64,000 nucleotides of DNA from Myroides profundi (lineage in GTDB: Bacteria; Bacteroidota; Bacteroidia; Flavobacteriales; Flavobacteriaceae): positions 3,534,001 through 3,598,000 of the forward strand of contig NZ_CP010817.1 in the NCBI RefSeq assembly GCF_000833025.1. The letters are read 5' to 3'. The number at the start of each line of letters is the position of its first letter. Positions within the stretch are counted from its first letter, which is position 1. The notes below the pieces were generated by a model. It saw only the letters and a list, made by a program, of their open reading frames with translations, made no database searches and had not been told where the DNA came from. Made by a program: the position numbers and the translations under genes. This document shows, piece by piece, positions 9,301 through 16,901 of the stretch.

Positions 9301-9829
9301 CATTCACTCCTTCTTCATTAATCTGTACTCGTATAGGCTGTCCATCTTCTGCATTCTCTACATCACATAAGAGTAAATTATCCTTAATACCCAATACATT
9401 AACTCTCAACTTATCAATGATCTGCTCAAACTCGTTATGCTTCAAGGCTAACCTCTGAATAGGAAATGGGTAATATGATCTATTCTCATCAGGTACAGGC
9501 ACCTGAAATACGTAAGATATAAAATCATTTACATCCATCCAGTAGGTCGCTAGATATAGCTCTAGCTCTGCAGAATCATGCTTAGTCAAATCATTACTAA
9601 TCATTCTAAAACTGTGGATAACACGGCTCGCATTATACTTATTACAGATAAAGGATAGACGAGAGAATAGATTAGAAAGACTGATTACCTCATCCTTTAC
9701 TACATACTTACATATTTTCTCTAGTAGATTTCTAAGTAGTCTGTACTTAGCACGAGTAGTCAGTTCTGTATTATTGATAATATCTACTAATGAGGTAAAG
9801 TATAAGGAAGTATATTTATTATCAAGCAT
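6353..9829 (-). CDS. Dna2-like nuclease plus superfamily 1 helicase
   Basis: An 1158-residue protein that combines a PD-(D/E)XK nuclease with an SF1 helicase. In the N-terminal half GRLD (349-352), ELK (368-370) and QLYLY (390-394) form the GxxD, ExK and QxxxY motifs of RecB/Cas4/Dna2 nucleases. The helicase half has Walker A GPPGTGKT (716-723), Walker B DEAS (848-851), motif III GDHKQLPA (872-879), a YQGRMH motif at about 929 and C-terminal motifs VERFQGGQRD and NVALTRAKEQ. The order nuclease then helicase is that of eukaryotic Dna2. I see no clear four-cysteine iron-sulfur cluster. It is probably a DNA repair or replication enzyme with no operon partner. A stand-alone defence role is possible, but no other defence genes are nearby. 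Confidence 0.88.
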   Translation of the reverse strand: MLDNKYTSLYFTSLVDIINNTELTTRAKYRLLRNLLEKICKYVVKDEVISLSNLFSRLSFICNKYNASRVIHSFRMISNDLTKHDSAELELYLATYWMDVNDFISYVFQVPVPDENRSYYPFPIQRLALKHNEFEQIIDKLRVNVLGIKDNLLLCDVENAEDGQPIRVQINEEGVNATFSSIEKIWKGATLHLINVGVDDHQIHHPKIFILEPDYLIDVSAIAECFQDYGTSSLSFIKSKFDEIPNNKYLLIGNFANAVMDELVGAEDAQTVNFDTVFVHHFENYPFEHTACPDILDIEQFKQYRYDCETHFNTIKRVYLEEFVHYGITNEGDINLEPSFLCNTYGVQGRLDLLHSIKKDNLKTTIVELKSGGTVYPDDGVGVKPNHTVQLYLYHLMLSVVYDIPYREIGNEKYLSGFIFYSKPRTNNLRKDQINLRRVQAICELRNRIVLNEHILKSDDLEKVALLLHYVKGENIVRNPNLNTKFKDMLYKQIDMFTSVLEKCSELERTYFYSFVSFIAREQYISKLGASDYEGSHGLASLWIDSAEVKKDKYSILYDLEIIENKIFEEEKQIIFRRTLVDDFVNFRKGDVCVLYPRDHDTDTAVKHQIFKCTIQSITKETVAVVFRHKQRGINYFNQYRLWALERDSMDSSFTSMYKSLYAFMNAPKNKREVILNVLPPRQGINYGFYKPTLSVEQNRILNNALSAEDYFVLNGPPGTGKTSHIIKELVEELYTNTNQNILLLAYTNKAVDELCGAVTDALEHVSAIDKFVRIGSPLSSSQKYADYLVSTIIKRESDALEKSGRRFTRNVLSNIIRNNRVFLSTVATMSSKNDVFKLKKFDTVIIDEASQILEPQIIGLLPKCKRFIMIGDHKQLPAIVVQSDTLSKTNNPLLEQIGLADRRNSLFERLYNFCELNKLNYAHDTLTYQGRMHREIAAFPNIAFYEGKLKEAYTLENLTTVAKSSLQRQVAPLNLKSVDNDLLSTILAQKRVFFVNVEEHHAGQQKKTSEKEADFVVCLLQKIEQLNQLNGCSTDLTKQVGIIAPFKNQIALIKNKLEGSDILNAEDIVVDTVERFQGGQRDIIICSFTINEVLQLDGVVSLNDDQSVDRKLNVALTRAKEQMIIIGNAEVLSHNSIYKEMITHIKEQRGYFEYDSL

Positions 9830-10256
9830 GTGCAGTATCTGTTTTAGATCTCAAAGATAATCTAGATTTTACAGTTAGTAAAATATCACACCTATACATA
9901 AAAAAAGAATTGCCCTATCAACTAAGACAATTCTTCTTTAAAAAACATTTAATAACTTATAAACTATAATTGTAACCTCTTAAGCAAATTTAAATTACAA
10001 TATCCAATAGAGCTATTCACTATTCAAAGTAAAAATAACTAATACGTCAATAAATCAAATATCTGACTTAATCACCTCTTATTACAATATATGATCATGT
10101 ATATTTATACTATCAATAGATTTCTTTACTAGAATCCTTTATTACTAAGTAAAATATCTGTCTATATAATCAAAAAGTACAATCTTCTGTACCACTCTAT
10201 TTTCTACTAAGTCTACTTCAGTATCCTATCACATTTCATTCAGTCTTTCTTGTCTT

Positions 10257-10320
10257 GAGTCCGTTATGAGTCCGTTATGAGTCCGTACCGACTCCGTTAT
10301 TTTAAACAAAACAACGGACT
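10257..10320 (-). repeat. Composite 11-bp repeat element, copy A
   Basis: Read on the minus strand, the element begins with AGTCCGTT, continues after a short spacer with AACGGAGTCGGT (degenerate) and then runs through ACGGACTCATA, ACGGACTCATA and ACGGACTCAAG. The unit is 11 bp, ACGGACTCANN. The first AGTCCGTT is inverted relative to the units and could pair with them in a hairpin. A second element with the same order of parts lies at 30062-30128 in opposite orientation. Both are preceded by CCATCTT. No protein is encoded. Confidence 0.85.
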
Positions 10321-10639
10321 GAAGATGGAGACACATCCTTTCGAGTGTAGAATCAAAAGCAACATAACTGCTATAAGACTAAAAGCTATCTAAATGCATA
10401 GAAGAACCACTACTTCCCCATATTCTTTAGTTAAACATAACACACTCTATTTATAGACAATATCCTTACCTGATCTACTCTCTTATAATCATAGTGTTCA
10501 TGAAGTAAAAGTAAACTTCTCTACAGTGATATTGTTTTTAGACAAACTGATAACTATCATATAATATCCATTTAGATATAAGTACTTTTACCAATGCCAA
10601 TAATTCGTATAAAGTTTTTATACAGCTGTTTTTTAGACG

Positions 10640-10672
10640 AAAAGAGAAGTATATGGGATATACTTCTCTTTT
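10640..10672 (-). terminator. Intrinsic terminator of the 10675 gene
   Basis: A 14-bp perfect stem (AAAAGAGAAGTATA with TATACTTCTCTTTT) with loop TGGGA lies immediately after the stop codon on the minus strand, with a T-run. Confidence 0.9.
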
Positions 10673-10674
10673 TA

Positions 10675-11289
10675 TTATTTCACGATAGGAACCTTGTTAG
10701 ACTCTAGTGGAGCCTCATAGATTTTATACCCTAATTTCTTCACATCTTCTAGTAGCTTAGGACTTAGTACCTGCTCTACAGCCTTCGTATTATACACATA
10801 GGCTACATAGTACTTATACCCACCATCACTGATACTATCTTTACACGCATACCAAGTAGGAGCTACAACTAGTTCAGATTTAAAAGGAAGTCTTAACTGT
10901 ACGAAGCTTTTCGGCTTGATGATCACATAGTCAGTTACTTTCTTTGTTTTTAGCTTCTCTTGCCACTTCGCTAATAAACCATCCGAATCATAATCACCAC
11001 TCATCAGCATCGGCTCATCGATATGACTAGCCTTATTATACACTCTTTGTCTCAATACATATACTTGATTCTCGTATGTACTACCTACACTAGCTCCATA
11101 AGCTAACTCTGATGTATCCCACGGAAACCAATATGTATCATTGGAGTTATTCATTACTACAATAGTAGCTAGGCTATTATCCTTCACAGCAGAGTCTAAT
11201 ACCTTCACTTCTATTGGCTTTTTTGCGCTTTGGCCAAAAGCGCAAAATGCACTAATAAGTGCAACAAAAACAATAATTAATCTATTCAT
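10675..11289 (-). CDS. Secreted protein of unknown function
   Basis: A 204-residue protein with a signal peptide (MNRLIIVFVALISAFCAFGQ), probably cut near FG-QS. I start it at the ATG at 11289, because the signal peptide begins there and not at the upstream codons (to 11316). The mature part contains VVMNNSNDTYWFPWDTSE and a later VIIKPKSFVQLRLPF, looking like a beta-sandwich, but I recognise no family. It is monocistronic with its own terminator. A TTG and TATATTTG promoter pair lies upstream at 11374-11406 on the minus strand. It is probably periplasmic or surface-exposed; the role is unknown. Confidence 0.75.
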   Translation of the reverse strand: MNRLIIVFVALISAFCAFGQSAKKPIEVKVLDSAVKDNSLATIVVMNNSNDTYWFPWDTSELAYGASVGSTYENQVYVLRQRVYNKASHIDEPMLMSGDYDSDGLLAKWQEKLKTKKVTDYVIIKPKSFVQLRLPFKSELVVAPTWYACKDSISDGGYKYYVAYVYNTKAVEQVLSPKLLEDVKKLGYKIYEAPLESNKVPIVK

Positions 11290-11372
11290 TTTCAACCGTC
11301 TCTTTAATCCACACAAGATAATAACTACATATTATTTGACCTCTAAAAGGAATTATAATTTTACAAATTAGA

Positions 11373-11406
11373 ACAAATATAAATAAGGACTTATATTTGT
11401 ATCCAA
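11373..11406. promoter_or_regulatory. Back-to-back divergent promoter dyad
   Basis: A perfect 10-bp inverted repeat (ACAAATATAA at 11373-11382, TTATATTTGT at 11391-11400) places a TATATTTG -7 box on each strand. The minus-strand box (11381-11374) has a TTG at 11406-11404 with a 22-bp spacer and would drive the 10675 gene. The plus-strand box (11392-11399) would drive the esterase, but no TTG is seen at the right distance. Confidence 0.55.
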
Positions 11407-11431
11407 ACACAAAACAATCATTATCTATATC

Positions 11432-12481
11432 ATGAAGAAATTTCTCTATACATTATTGGTCCCTCTAACCCTGCTATTTGCTCATCCTATCACAGCTCAA
11501 GAAGCAATAGAAATAGGCAAAACATATACAATCAAATCTAAAGTACTTAACGAAGATAGAAAGATACAAGTATACCTACCTGCGGGATATAATGAAGCTC
11601 AATATCCTAATCAACTGTATCCTGTCATTTACTTACTAGATGGAGAAAGTAACTTTAATTATCTAACAGCCTATCTAGATAAGCTAAGTAGATATCCATA
11701 CCCTTCTATACCGGAGATGATTATAGTAGGAGTCATTAATACCAATAGAACAAGAGATCTGACTCCTACTAAAGTAAGTAGTGAGGAGATGTCTACTGAG
11801 CAGGCTAAAAAAATAAAAGGTGAAAATGGAGGGAATGATGCCTTCTTTAAATTCTTAAAAGAAGAGGTCTTTACTTATGTAGACACCAACTATAGAACGC
11901 TTGATTACAAAATACTAATCGGTCACTCATTCGGAGGGATTACTGCTCTAAATAATCTACTGAACTATACAAATATGTTTAACGCTTATATCGTACACGA
12001 CCCTAGTATATGGTGGGATAATAAGGTTATACTTAGAGAATATACTGATGGGATAAACCAAGACTTTAAACACAGAAGACTATTCTTAACACAAGTAGGC
12101 GAAAGCGAAAACAAAGATCATCTAAGTGATCACTACAGTGCGATTAAAGAGTTTGATACCTTATTAAGTAAGCATACTCCTGCTACACTGAGTTATAAAT
12201 ATGTAGCCTATGAAGGAGAAGACCATGGTAGTATACCACTAAAAGGAAACTTAGATGGACTGAGATATATATTCGACGGATATCGAATCAACTTTAAAGA
12301 ATTAAAAAACAACCCAACACTACTACAGGAAACCTTCAAAGCTCTGAATAAACAGATGCATTATGACTTTAAACCGACTGAGAAATTCTTAGACACAGTC
12401 ATTAAATACTTCTCTTCTACTGGTGATACAAATACAGTAAACGAAGTGACTAAGTACAAAGACACACTATATAAGAAGTAA
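11432..12481 (+). CDS. Secreted esterase, alpha/beta-hydrolase (esterase D-like)
   Basis: A 349-residue exported hydrolase of the putative esterase family (PF00756-like), related to esterase D and siderophore esterases. The signal peptide is MKKFLYTLLVPLTLLFAHPITAQ. The fold is suggested by VYLPAGYN and YPVIYLLDGE near residues 47-72. The nucleophile is S166 in ILIGHSFGG, and a likely catalytic histidine is in GEDHGSIPL. The natural substrate cannot be read from the sequence; no siderophore or polysaccharide genes adjoin it. It is monocistronic, divergent from the 10675 gene, and ends before a strong hairpin. Family assignment is fairly sure, substrate is not. Confidence 0.85.
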   Translation: MKKFLYTLLVPLTLLFAHPITAQEAIEIGKTYTIKSKVLNEDRKIQVYLPAGYNEAQYPNQLYPVIYLLDGESNFNYLTAYLDKLSRYPYPSIPEMIIVGVINTNRTRDLTPTKVSSEEMSTEQAKKIKGENGGNDAFFKFLKEEVFTYVDTNYRTLDYKILIGHSFGGITALNNLLNYTNMFNAYIVHDPSIWWDNKVILREYTDGINQDFKHRRLFLTQVGESENKDHLSDHYSAIKEFDTLLSKHTPATLSYKYVAYEGEDHGSIPLKGNLDGLRYIFDGYRINFKELKNNPTLLQETFKALNKQMHYDFKPTEKFLDTVIKYFSSTGDTNTVNEVTKYKDTLYKK

Positions 12482-12510
12482 TACAACAGTATCCTTTATG
12501 TACCCTTTTT

Positions 12511-12560
12511 ATGCCAATAAGTAATAACACACAATAAATATTACTTATTGGCATTATTAT
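12511..12560 (+). terminator. Long perfect hairpin after the esterase gene
   Basis: A 16-bp perfect stem (ATGCCAATAAGTAATA at 12511-12526 with its complement at 12539-12554) and a 12-nt loop. The tail is TA-rich and lacks a clean T-run, so it is a terminator or mRNA 3'-stabilising structure. Confidence 0.65.
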
Positions 12561-12691
12561 TATATACCTACTCGAAAAGTAATATGAAATCAAAACAGTA
12601 TTTCAGAATACTTCAAAAAAAGAGAAAAAAACTTATCATTAATAAATATAAAACTCTAAGTTTACCTTACAATTAACCCAAAAACGATATT

Positions 12692-13750
12692 ATGAATATT
12701 AAGATAATGAGTTCAGGATGCTACATCCCGACTAAAGTAATAGATAATACGACCTTTGATCAATTTGACTTCAGAGACGAACACGGTCAACCCCTAAAGG
12801 ATACTAACCAACGTACAGCTTATAAACTACAACAGATAACAGGTATCGAAGAAAGAAGATATGTAGAAAATGAATTAACTACTAGTGATATCGGTACTAT
12901 CGCTTCTGAGAATGCCCTCAAAAATGCAGATATAGATCCTGAGACATTAGACTACATTATTTTTGCGCATAACTTCGGAGATGTAAAACATGGAACACTA
13001 CAGTCTGATATAGTTCCTAGCTTGGCCTCTAGAGTAAAACACAATCTGAAAATCGCAAATCCATCATGTGTAGCATTTGATGTTCTTTTTGGGTGTCCTG
13101 GTTGGTTACAAGGGGTGATACAAGCTTATGCATTTATGAAAGTAGGTATGGCTAAGAGATGTTTAGTCATCGGAGCAGAGACATTATCACGTGTGATAGA
13201 CTTACACGATAGAGACTCTATGATCTATGCAGATGGTGCAGGAGCTACTATATTAGAACTGACTAATGAAGAAGGGGGAATACTATCTGTAGAGTCTGCT
13301 AGTTATACACTAGACGAGGCTTTCTTCATTCATTATGGCAAATCATATAACCCTGAATTAGATGAGAACACTAAGTACATCAAGATGTTTGGGCGCAAGA
13401 TTTATGAATTTGCACTAACTAATGTACCGTTAGCGATGAAAAGCTGTGTAGATAAAAGTGGAATCGATATCAGCAAAATCAAGAAGGTGATGATACACCA
13501 AGCTAATGAAAAAATGGATGAAGCTATCGTAAAACGTTTCTTCGAACTATACGATATGGAAATGCCTGAGCATATCATGCCTATGAATATCCAAAAACTA
13601 GGAAATAGTAGTGTAGCGACATTACCTACTCTATATGATATGATTATCAACAGACAACTAGACCCACATCAACTAGAACAAGGAGATGTCATTCTCTTTG
13701 CTTCTGTAGGGGCGGGTATGAATATAAATGCCTTTACTTATCAAGTATAA
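12692..13750 (+). CDS. 3-oxoacyl-ACP synthase III family protein (KAS III)
   Basis: A 352-residue thiolase-fold condensing enzyme of the KAS III (FabH) group. The catalytic triad is visible: C135 in VLFGCPGWLQG, H269 in VMIHQANEKM and N305 in KLGNSSVAT. FabH starts fatty-acid synthesis by joining acetyl-CoA to malonyl-ACP. This copy is a monocistronic paralogue outside any fab cluster, with an N-terminal insertion near residues 24-40. It may therefore use another primer, for example in branched or aryl lipid formation. Length is slightly above the usual 310-335 aa. It is followed by its own terminator. Enzyme class is certain, precise substrate is not. Confidence 0.9.
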   Translation: MNIKIMSSGCYIPTKVIDNTTFDQFDFRDEHGQPLKDTNQRTAYKLQQITGIEERRYVENELTTSDIGTIASENALKNADIDPETLDYIIFAHNFGDVKHGTLQSDIVPSLASRVKHNLKIANPSCVAFDVLFGCPGWLQGVIQAYAFMKVGMAKRCLVIGAETLSRVIDLHDRDSMIYADGAGATILELTNEEGGILSVESASYTLDEAFFIHYGKSYNPELDENTKYIKMFGRKIYEFALTNVPLAMKSCVDKSGIDISKIKKVMIHQANEKMDEAIVKRFFELYDMEMPEHIMPMNIQKLGNSSVATLPTLYDMIINRQLDPHQLEQGDVILFASVGAGMNINAFTYQV

Positions 13751-13762
13751 GACATGAATTAT

Positions 13763-13790
13763 AAAGAGAGCTCAGTGCTCTCTTTTTTTA
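13763..13790 (+). terminator. Intrinsic terminator of the KAS III gene
   Basis: A 9-bp stem (AAAGAGAGC with GCTCTCTTT) with loop TCAGT is followed by a T-run. Confidence 0.9.
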
Positions 13791-13815
13791 TAAAAAGGCT
13801 ATAGTAATATCTCTA

Positions 13816-14004
13816 TTATTTATTCTCTCTTCTCTCTTTCTCACAAGTCTTACTTATGTAAACGAGAATAGCAGTACACACACCTAGTGCGCTGTAACAT
13901 ACATAACTGACTACATTATTACTAAAAAAGTCAAACAAATCGACAATTAATAACAAAGTAGCTACTGCTATTATAAACTTTAAAATCCGGTCCAAACTAT
14001 TCAC
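13816..14004 (-). CDS. Small two-helix membrane protein
   Basis: A 62-residue frame starting with GTG (14004) and ending in a charged tail (KTCEKERRENK). Two hydrophobic segments at about residues 8-26 and 31-50 would form a helical hairpin. There is no ATG in frame and no recognisable ribosome-binding site, which is normal for this phylum. The amphipathic order and the basic C-terminus favour a real gene, but I do not recognise a family. It lies between the KAS III terminator and an otherwise empty stretch. Confidence 0.45.
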   Translation of the reverse strand: MNSLDRILKFIIAVATLLLIVDLFDFFSNNVVSYVCYSALGVCTAILVYISKTCEKERRENK

Positions 14005-14380
14005 TCTACAATACTTTCTATTATAACACTCTTTCTACTGTATCTATCTAAATCAATAAAAACACAGTAAAAACTACTTCTAACAATCATCAATAGTAAT
14101 GCCAATTTCTCAGAAATTATAGGCTTAAAAAACAAGTTCGCATATAGTAATTTTAATTAAATAGACACTTTACTAAAAATATTTACATTAAAAGCAATAA
14201 TAAAAGTAGGTAACTTCTATTTTTAATCATTCTTCTTATTCTTTATTAGAAGAAAAGTAATTCAATTTTTATTATATAAATAACGAATTATCTTAACCAA
14301 CGCCATCAGTATAATAAAACTCTTTTTGATTCGTAAAATTCTACTAATCAATAATTTTGCAGACAAAAAGAAAATAATAA
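14005..14380. other. AT-rich gap with a promoter for the PAP2 gene
   Basis: No gene is seen. A candidate promoter for the PAP2 gene consists of TTG at 14326-14328 and TAATTTTG at 14352-14359 with a 23-bp spacer, 21 bp before the start codon. The rest is AT-rich without evident repeats. Confidence 0.5.
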
Positions 14381-15766
14381 ATGAAAAAGATCTTTTATTT
14401 CACTTGTTTATTAACATTGTATCAAACGCTTAGCTGGGGACAATTTTCCTCAACAAATCAATCCTCTTACTCTATAACAACCTCCAACTATACCTTAACA
14501 CCTCATACTAAAAAGTCTTTTTTTGAGAAAGAAGCTGTACAGGTAGGCTTGGTCCCTGCGCTTTTTTTGACAGCCTCAGCCATCACGTGGAAAAACAAAG
14601 AGGAAATCAGAGAACAACGCAATAGATATGTACCCTCGTTTCAATACAAATATGATGACTTGCTACAATATGCTCCTGCAGCAGCCACCTTCGGTCTGAA
14701 AGCAGCTGGTGTAAAAGGGCGTAATGACTTCAAGCGCTCTGCTATATCGTATGGTGCTAGTATGGCTATCATGGCTATCCTAGTCAATAGTATTAAATAC
14801 ACAGCTAAAGTAGAACGCCCTGATGGCTCTTCTAAAAACTCATTTCCGTCTGGTCATACTGCAATGGCCTTTGCTAACGCTAGTTTCTTAGACAAAGAAT
14901 ACGGTCTAGTCAATCCTATGTATTCTATAGGTGGGTATGGAGCCGCTACTATGACAGGTCTTGGACGTAGCCTTAATAATAGGCATTGGGTGCCCGATAT
15001 ATTAGCTGGGGCAGGTATTGGTATATTATCTACTCAACTAGCCTATTTCTTTGTAGATAAAATATATGGAAACAAAGGCGATAACCTCAGCCTAATCTCT
15101 AGATTTGAAGGAAATGAAAACCCTTCTTTTATGGCTATTAAACTAGGGTTCACCAGCGGACTAGAAAGCATAGTAGAAACAGAAAACAAAGAACCATTAG
15201 CTAAGCTAGGATGGGAAGCGGGATTAGAAGGAGCTTATTTCTTCAATAAACACTGGGGACTAGGCGGTCAAATAGCTGTGGCTAGTTTCCCATTCTCTGA
15301 AGACAAAGTCAACGATCCTGATAACACAAACATCAATGGAAAAGTGTTATCTGAATCAATGGGTAATTTAACTTTCTCTCTAGGTCCATACTATGCTATT
15401 CATTTCTCTGATAGATGGAATCTGATGATAAAAGCATTAGGAGGCTATAGCATAGGGGCAGATGGAAATATCTCGTTAAAAGTGTTGTCTCACGAAGTTC
15501 ATATCCCTGAACTAGAAGATGGAAAAGTACAGCTAGCAGAATATAAACCTGCTAATGTATTTCAATTTACAGGTGGATTAGCACTGACTTATAATATCAC
15601 TGATAACTTAGGACTAACTGCCTACTCGGACTTTAATCACAGCCAATCTAAGATTACTTATAAAATAAATGATATCGTACTAGACGAAGATGACATCAAA
15701 GTCAATACAGTCAAACACCCTCTTAATTATTTAAGTATGGGAATTAGACTGACTGCTTACTTCTAA
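14381..15766 (+). CDS. PAP2 phosphatase with C-terminal beta-barrel-like domain
   Basis: A 461-residue exported protein with a signal peptide (MKKIFYFTCLLTLYQTLSWG). Residues about 50-225 form a PAP2 acid phosphatase domain with all three motifs: K139-x6-RP, PSGH at 156-159 and R196-x5-H202-x3-D206. PAP2 enzymes dephosphorylate lipid phosphates such as undecaprenyl diphosphate or phosphatidate. From about residue 245 to the end the sequence has alternating strands (LGWEAGLEGAYFFNKHWGLG, NLMIKALGGYSIG) ending in F, as in outer-membrane beta-barrels. So the enzyme may be tethered to the outer membrane. It is monocistronic, with its own promoter and terminator. Confidence 0.85.
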   Translation: MKKIFYFTCLLTLYQTLSWGQFSSTNQSSYSITTSNYTLTPHTKKSFFEKEAVQVGLVPALFLTASAITWKNKEEIREQRNRYVPSFQYKYDDLLQYAPAAATFGLKAAGVKGRNDFKRSAISYGASMAIMAILVNSIKYTAKVERPDGSSKNSFPSGHTAMAFANASFLDKEYGLVNPMYSIGGYGAATMTGLGRSLNNRHWVPDILAGAGIGILSTQLAYFFVDKIYGNKGDNLSLISRFEGNENPSFMAIKLGFTSGLESIVETENKEPLAKLGWEAGLEGAYFFNKHWGLGGQIAVASFPFSEDKVNDPDNTNINGKVLSESMGNLTFSLGPYYAIHFSDRWNLMIKALGGYSIGADGNISLKVLSHEVHIPELEDGKVQLAEYKPANVFQFTGGLALTYNITDNLGLTAYSDFNHSQSKITYKINDIVLDEDDIKVNTVKHPLNYLSMGIRLTAYF

Positions 15767-15777
15767 TCAATCAAGAC

Positions 15778-15805
15778 AAAGAGCTAATAATTAGCTCTTT
15801 TTTTG
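15778..15805 (+). terminator. Intrinsic terminator of the PAP2 gene
   Basis: A 9-bp stem (AAAGAGCTA with TAGCTCTTT) is followed by a T-run, 12 bp after the stop codon. Confidence 0.9.
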
Positions 15806-15859
15806 TATCTGTACGTTAAAACAACATTAAAGAAGAAACAGAACTTTATTTGATTTTAG

Positions 15860-15867
15860 TAACTTTG
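15860..15867 (+). promoter_or_regulatory. Candidate -7 box for the AraC-family gene
   Basis: TAACTTTG fits TAnnTTTG, 27 bp before the start codon. No TTG at a suitable distance is seen, so the promoter may be weak or regulated. Confidence 0.4.
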
Positions 15868-15894
15868 CTCTAATTTACTTATTCTCTTAATACT

Positions 15895-16806
15895 ATGAGC
15901 AAACATCTAGAAACAATCGGTGACCACTATAGAGAGAACACGATTAGTCACTATGCCTTCGATGCCTCTGACTACCAATGTGGTAAATCACACTTCAATA
16001 TTAATATTCGTAAATATTGTAATTTTAATACGCCTTATAACAGACGAGATTATTACAAGGTGTGCTTAATTATAGGAGAAGGTGTATTTAAATATGGTGA
16101 ACACACACTGATACTAGACAGACCAGCTTTATTCCTTCCATGTCCTACGATACCTTATGAATGGGAATGTCTGAGTAATCAACAAGAAGGATTTTTCTGC
16201 CTTTTCAACCAAGAGTTTTTAGTGGAACACAGTACAATAGAGTTCTTTAAAAAAACATCTCTCTTTAAAGAGTGGAGTAAGCCATTTATATTCTTAGATG
16301 AAGAGCAATTAGAGTTAGCCTCTACCTACTTTAAACAGATGTATGCCATGGCACAGAGTGATTATCCCTTAAAGTTTGAGATTATCCGTAACTTACTTGC
16401 TCTATTACTACATCAAGCGTTACAGTTAAAAGTAGAAGATCTTAAACTAGATGAAACACCTAATAACACTAGATTATACAGACTATTTGATGAGTTGCTA
16501 AACAAACAGTTCCCACTAGACTCACCTGCTTATCCTCTAAACCTCAAGACAGCGTCTGACTATGCTACAGCCCTAAATGTACATGTCAATCACCTGAATG
16601 CATCTATTAAGTCTGCAACAAGTAAGACTACTACTCAGCTGATAAAAGAAAGATTATTCGAAGAGGCTAAAAACCTATTAAAGAATACGAGTTGGGACAT
16701 AGCAGAAGTTGGGTATACACTAGGCTTTGATCAACCTTCTCATTTTAATAATTTCTTTAAAAAGAATGCAGGAGTAACACCATTAAAATATAAAAACCCT
16801 ATATAA
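15895..16806 (+). CDS. AraC-family transcriptional regulator
   Basis: A 303-residue regulator. The N-terminal part (about 30-170) resembles an AraC cupin-like sensor with YYKVCLIIGEGVFKYGEHT. The C-terminal 100 residues carry the two helix-turn-helix units: the second contains WDIAEVGYTLGFDQPSHFNNFFKKNAG in parts, the classic AraC signature ending in TPLKYK. The MFS efflux gene starts 95 bp downstream on the same strand, so the regulator probably controls that transporter. The ligand cannot be inferred. The final HTH is complete and the length is normal for the family. Confidence 0.92.
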   Translation: MSKHLETIGDHYRENTISHYAFDASDYQCGKSHFNINIRKYCNFNTPYNRRDYYKVCLIIGEGVFKYGEHTLILDRPALFLPCPTIPYEWECLSNQQEGFFCLFNQEFLVEHSTIEFFKKTSLFKEWSKPFIFLDEEQLELASTYFKQMYAMAQSDYPLKFEIIRNLLALLLHQALQLKVEDLKLDETPNNTRLYRLFDELLNKQFPLDSPAYPLNLKTASDYATALNVHVNHLNASIKSATSKTTTQLIKERLFEEAKNLLKNTSWDIAEVGYTLGFDQPSHFNNFFKKNAGVTPLKYKNPI

Positions 16807-16829
16807 CCAATCTTTGATTTTTGCAATTA

Positions 16830-16837
16830 TACCTTTG
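16830..16837 (+). promoter_or_regulatory. Candidate -7 box for the MFS gene
   Basis: TACCTTTG fits TAnnTTTG, 65 bp before the start codon. A TTG at 16814-16816 is 13 bp upstream, shorter than the usual spacer. Confidence 0.35.
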
Positions 16838-16901
16838 AGATATTTAATTCAAGATAATGATTGCCTACTTAATTTTGCTCCTCAAACAACAATTATAATA
16901 T

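Larger units (their letters stand above)
9830..10674. other. 845-bp gap carrying composite repeat A
   Basis: No convincing gene is found here. A weak hairpin (AAGAATTG with CAATTCTT) lies at 9905-9935. The notable content is the ACGGACTC repeat element at 10257-10320. The rest is AT-rich and featureless up to the terminator at 10640. Confidence 0.6.

Noticed and set aside
6353-10674. A defence island around the nuclease-helicase
   Set aside because: No restriction, toxin, CRISPR or other defence gene adjoins it; neighbours are housekeeping genes and empty DNA.
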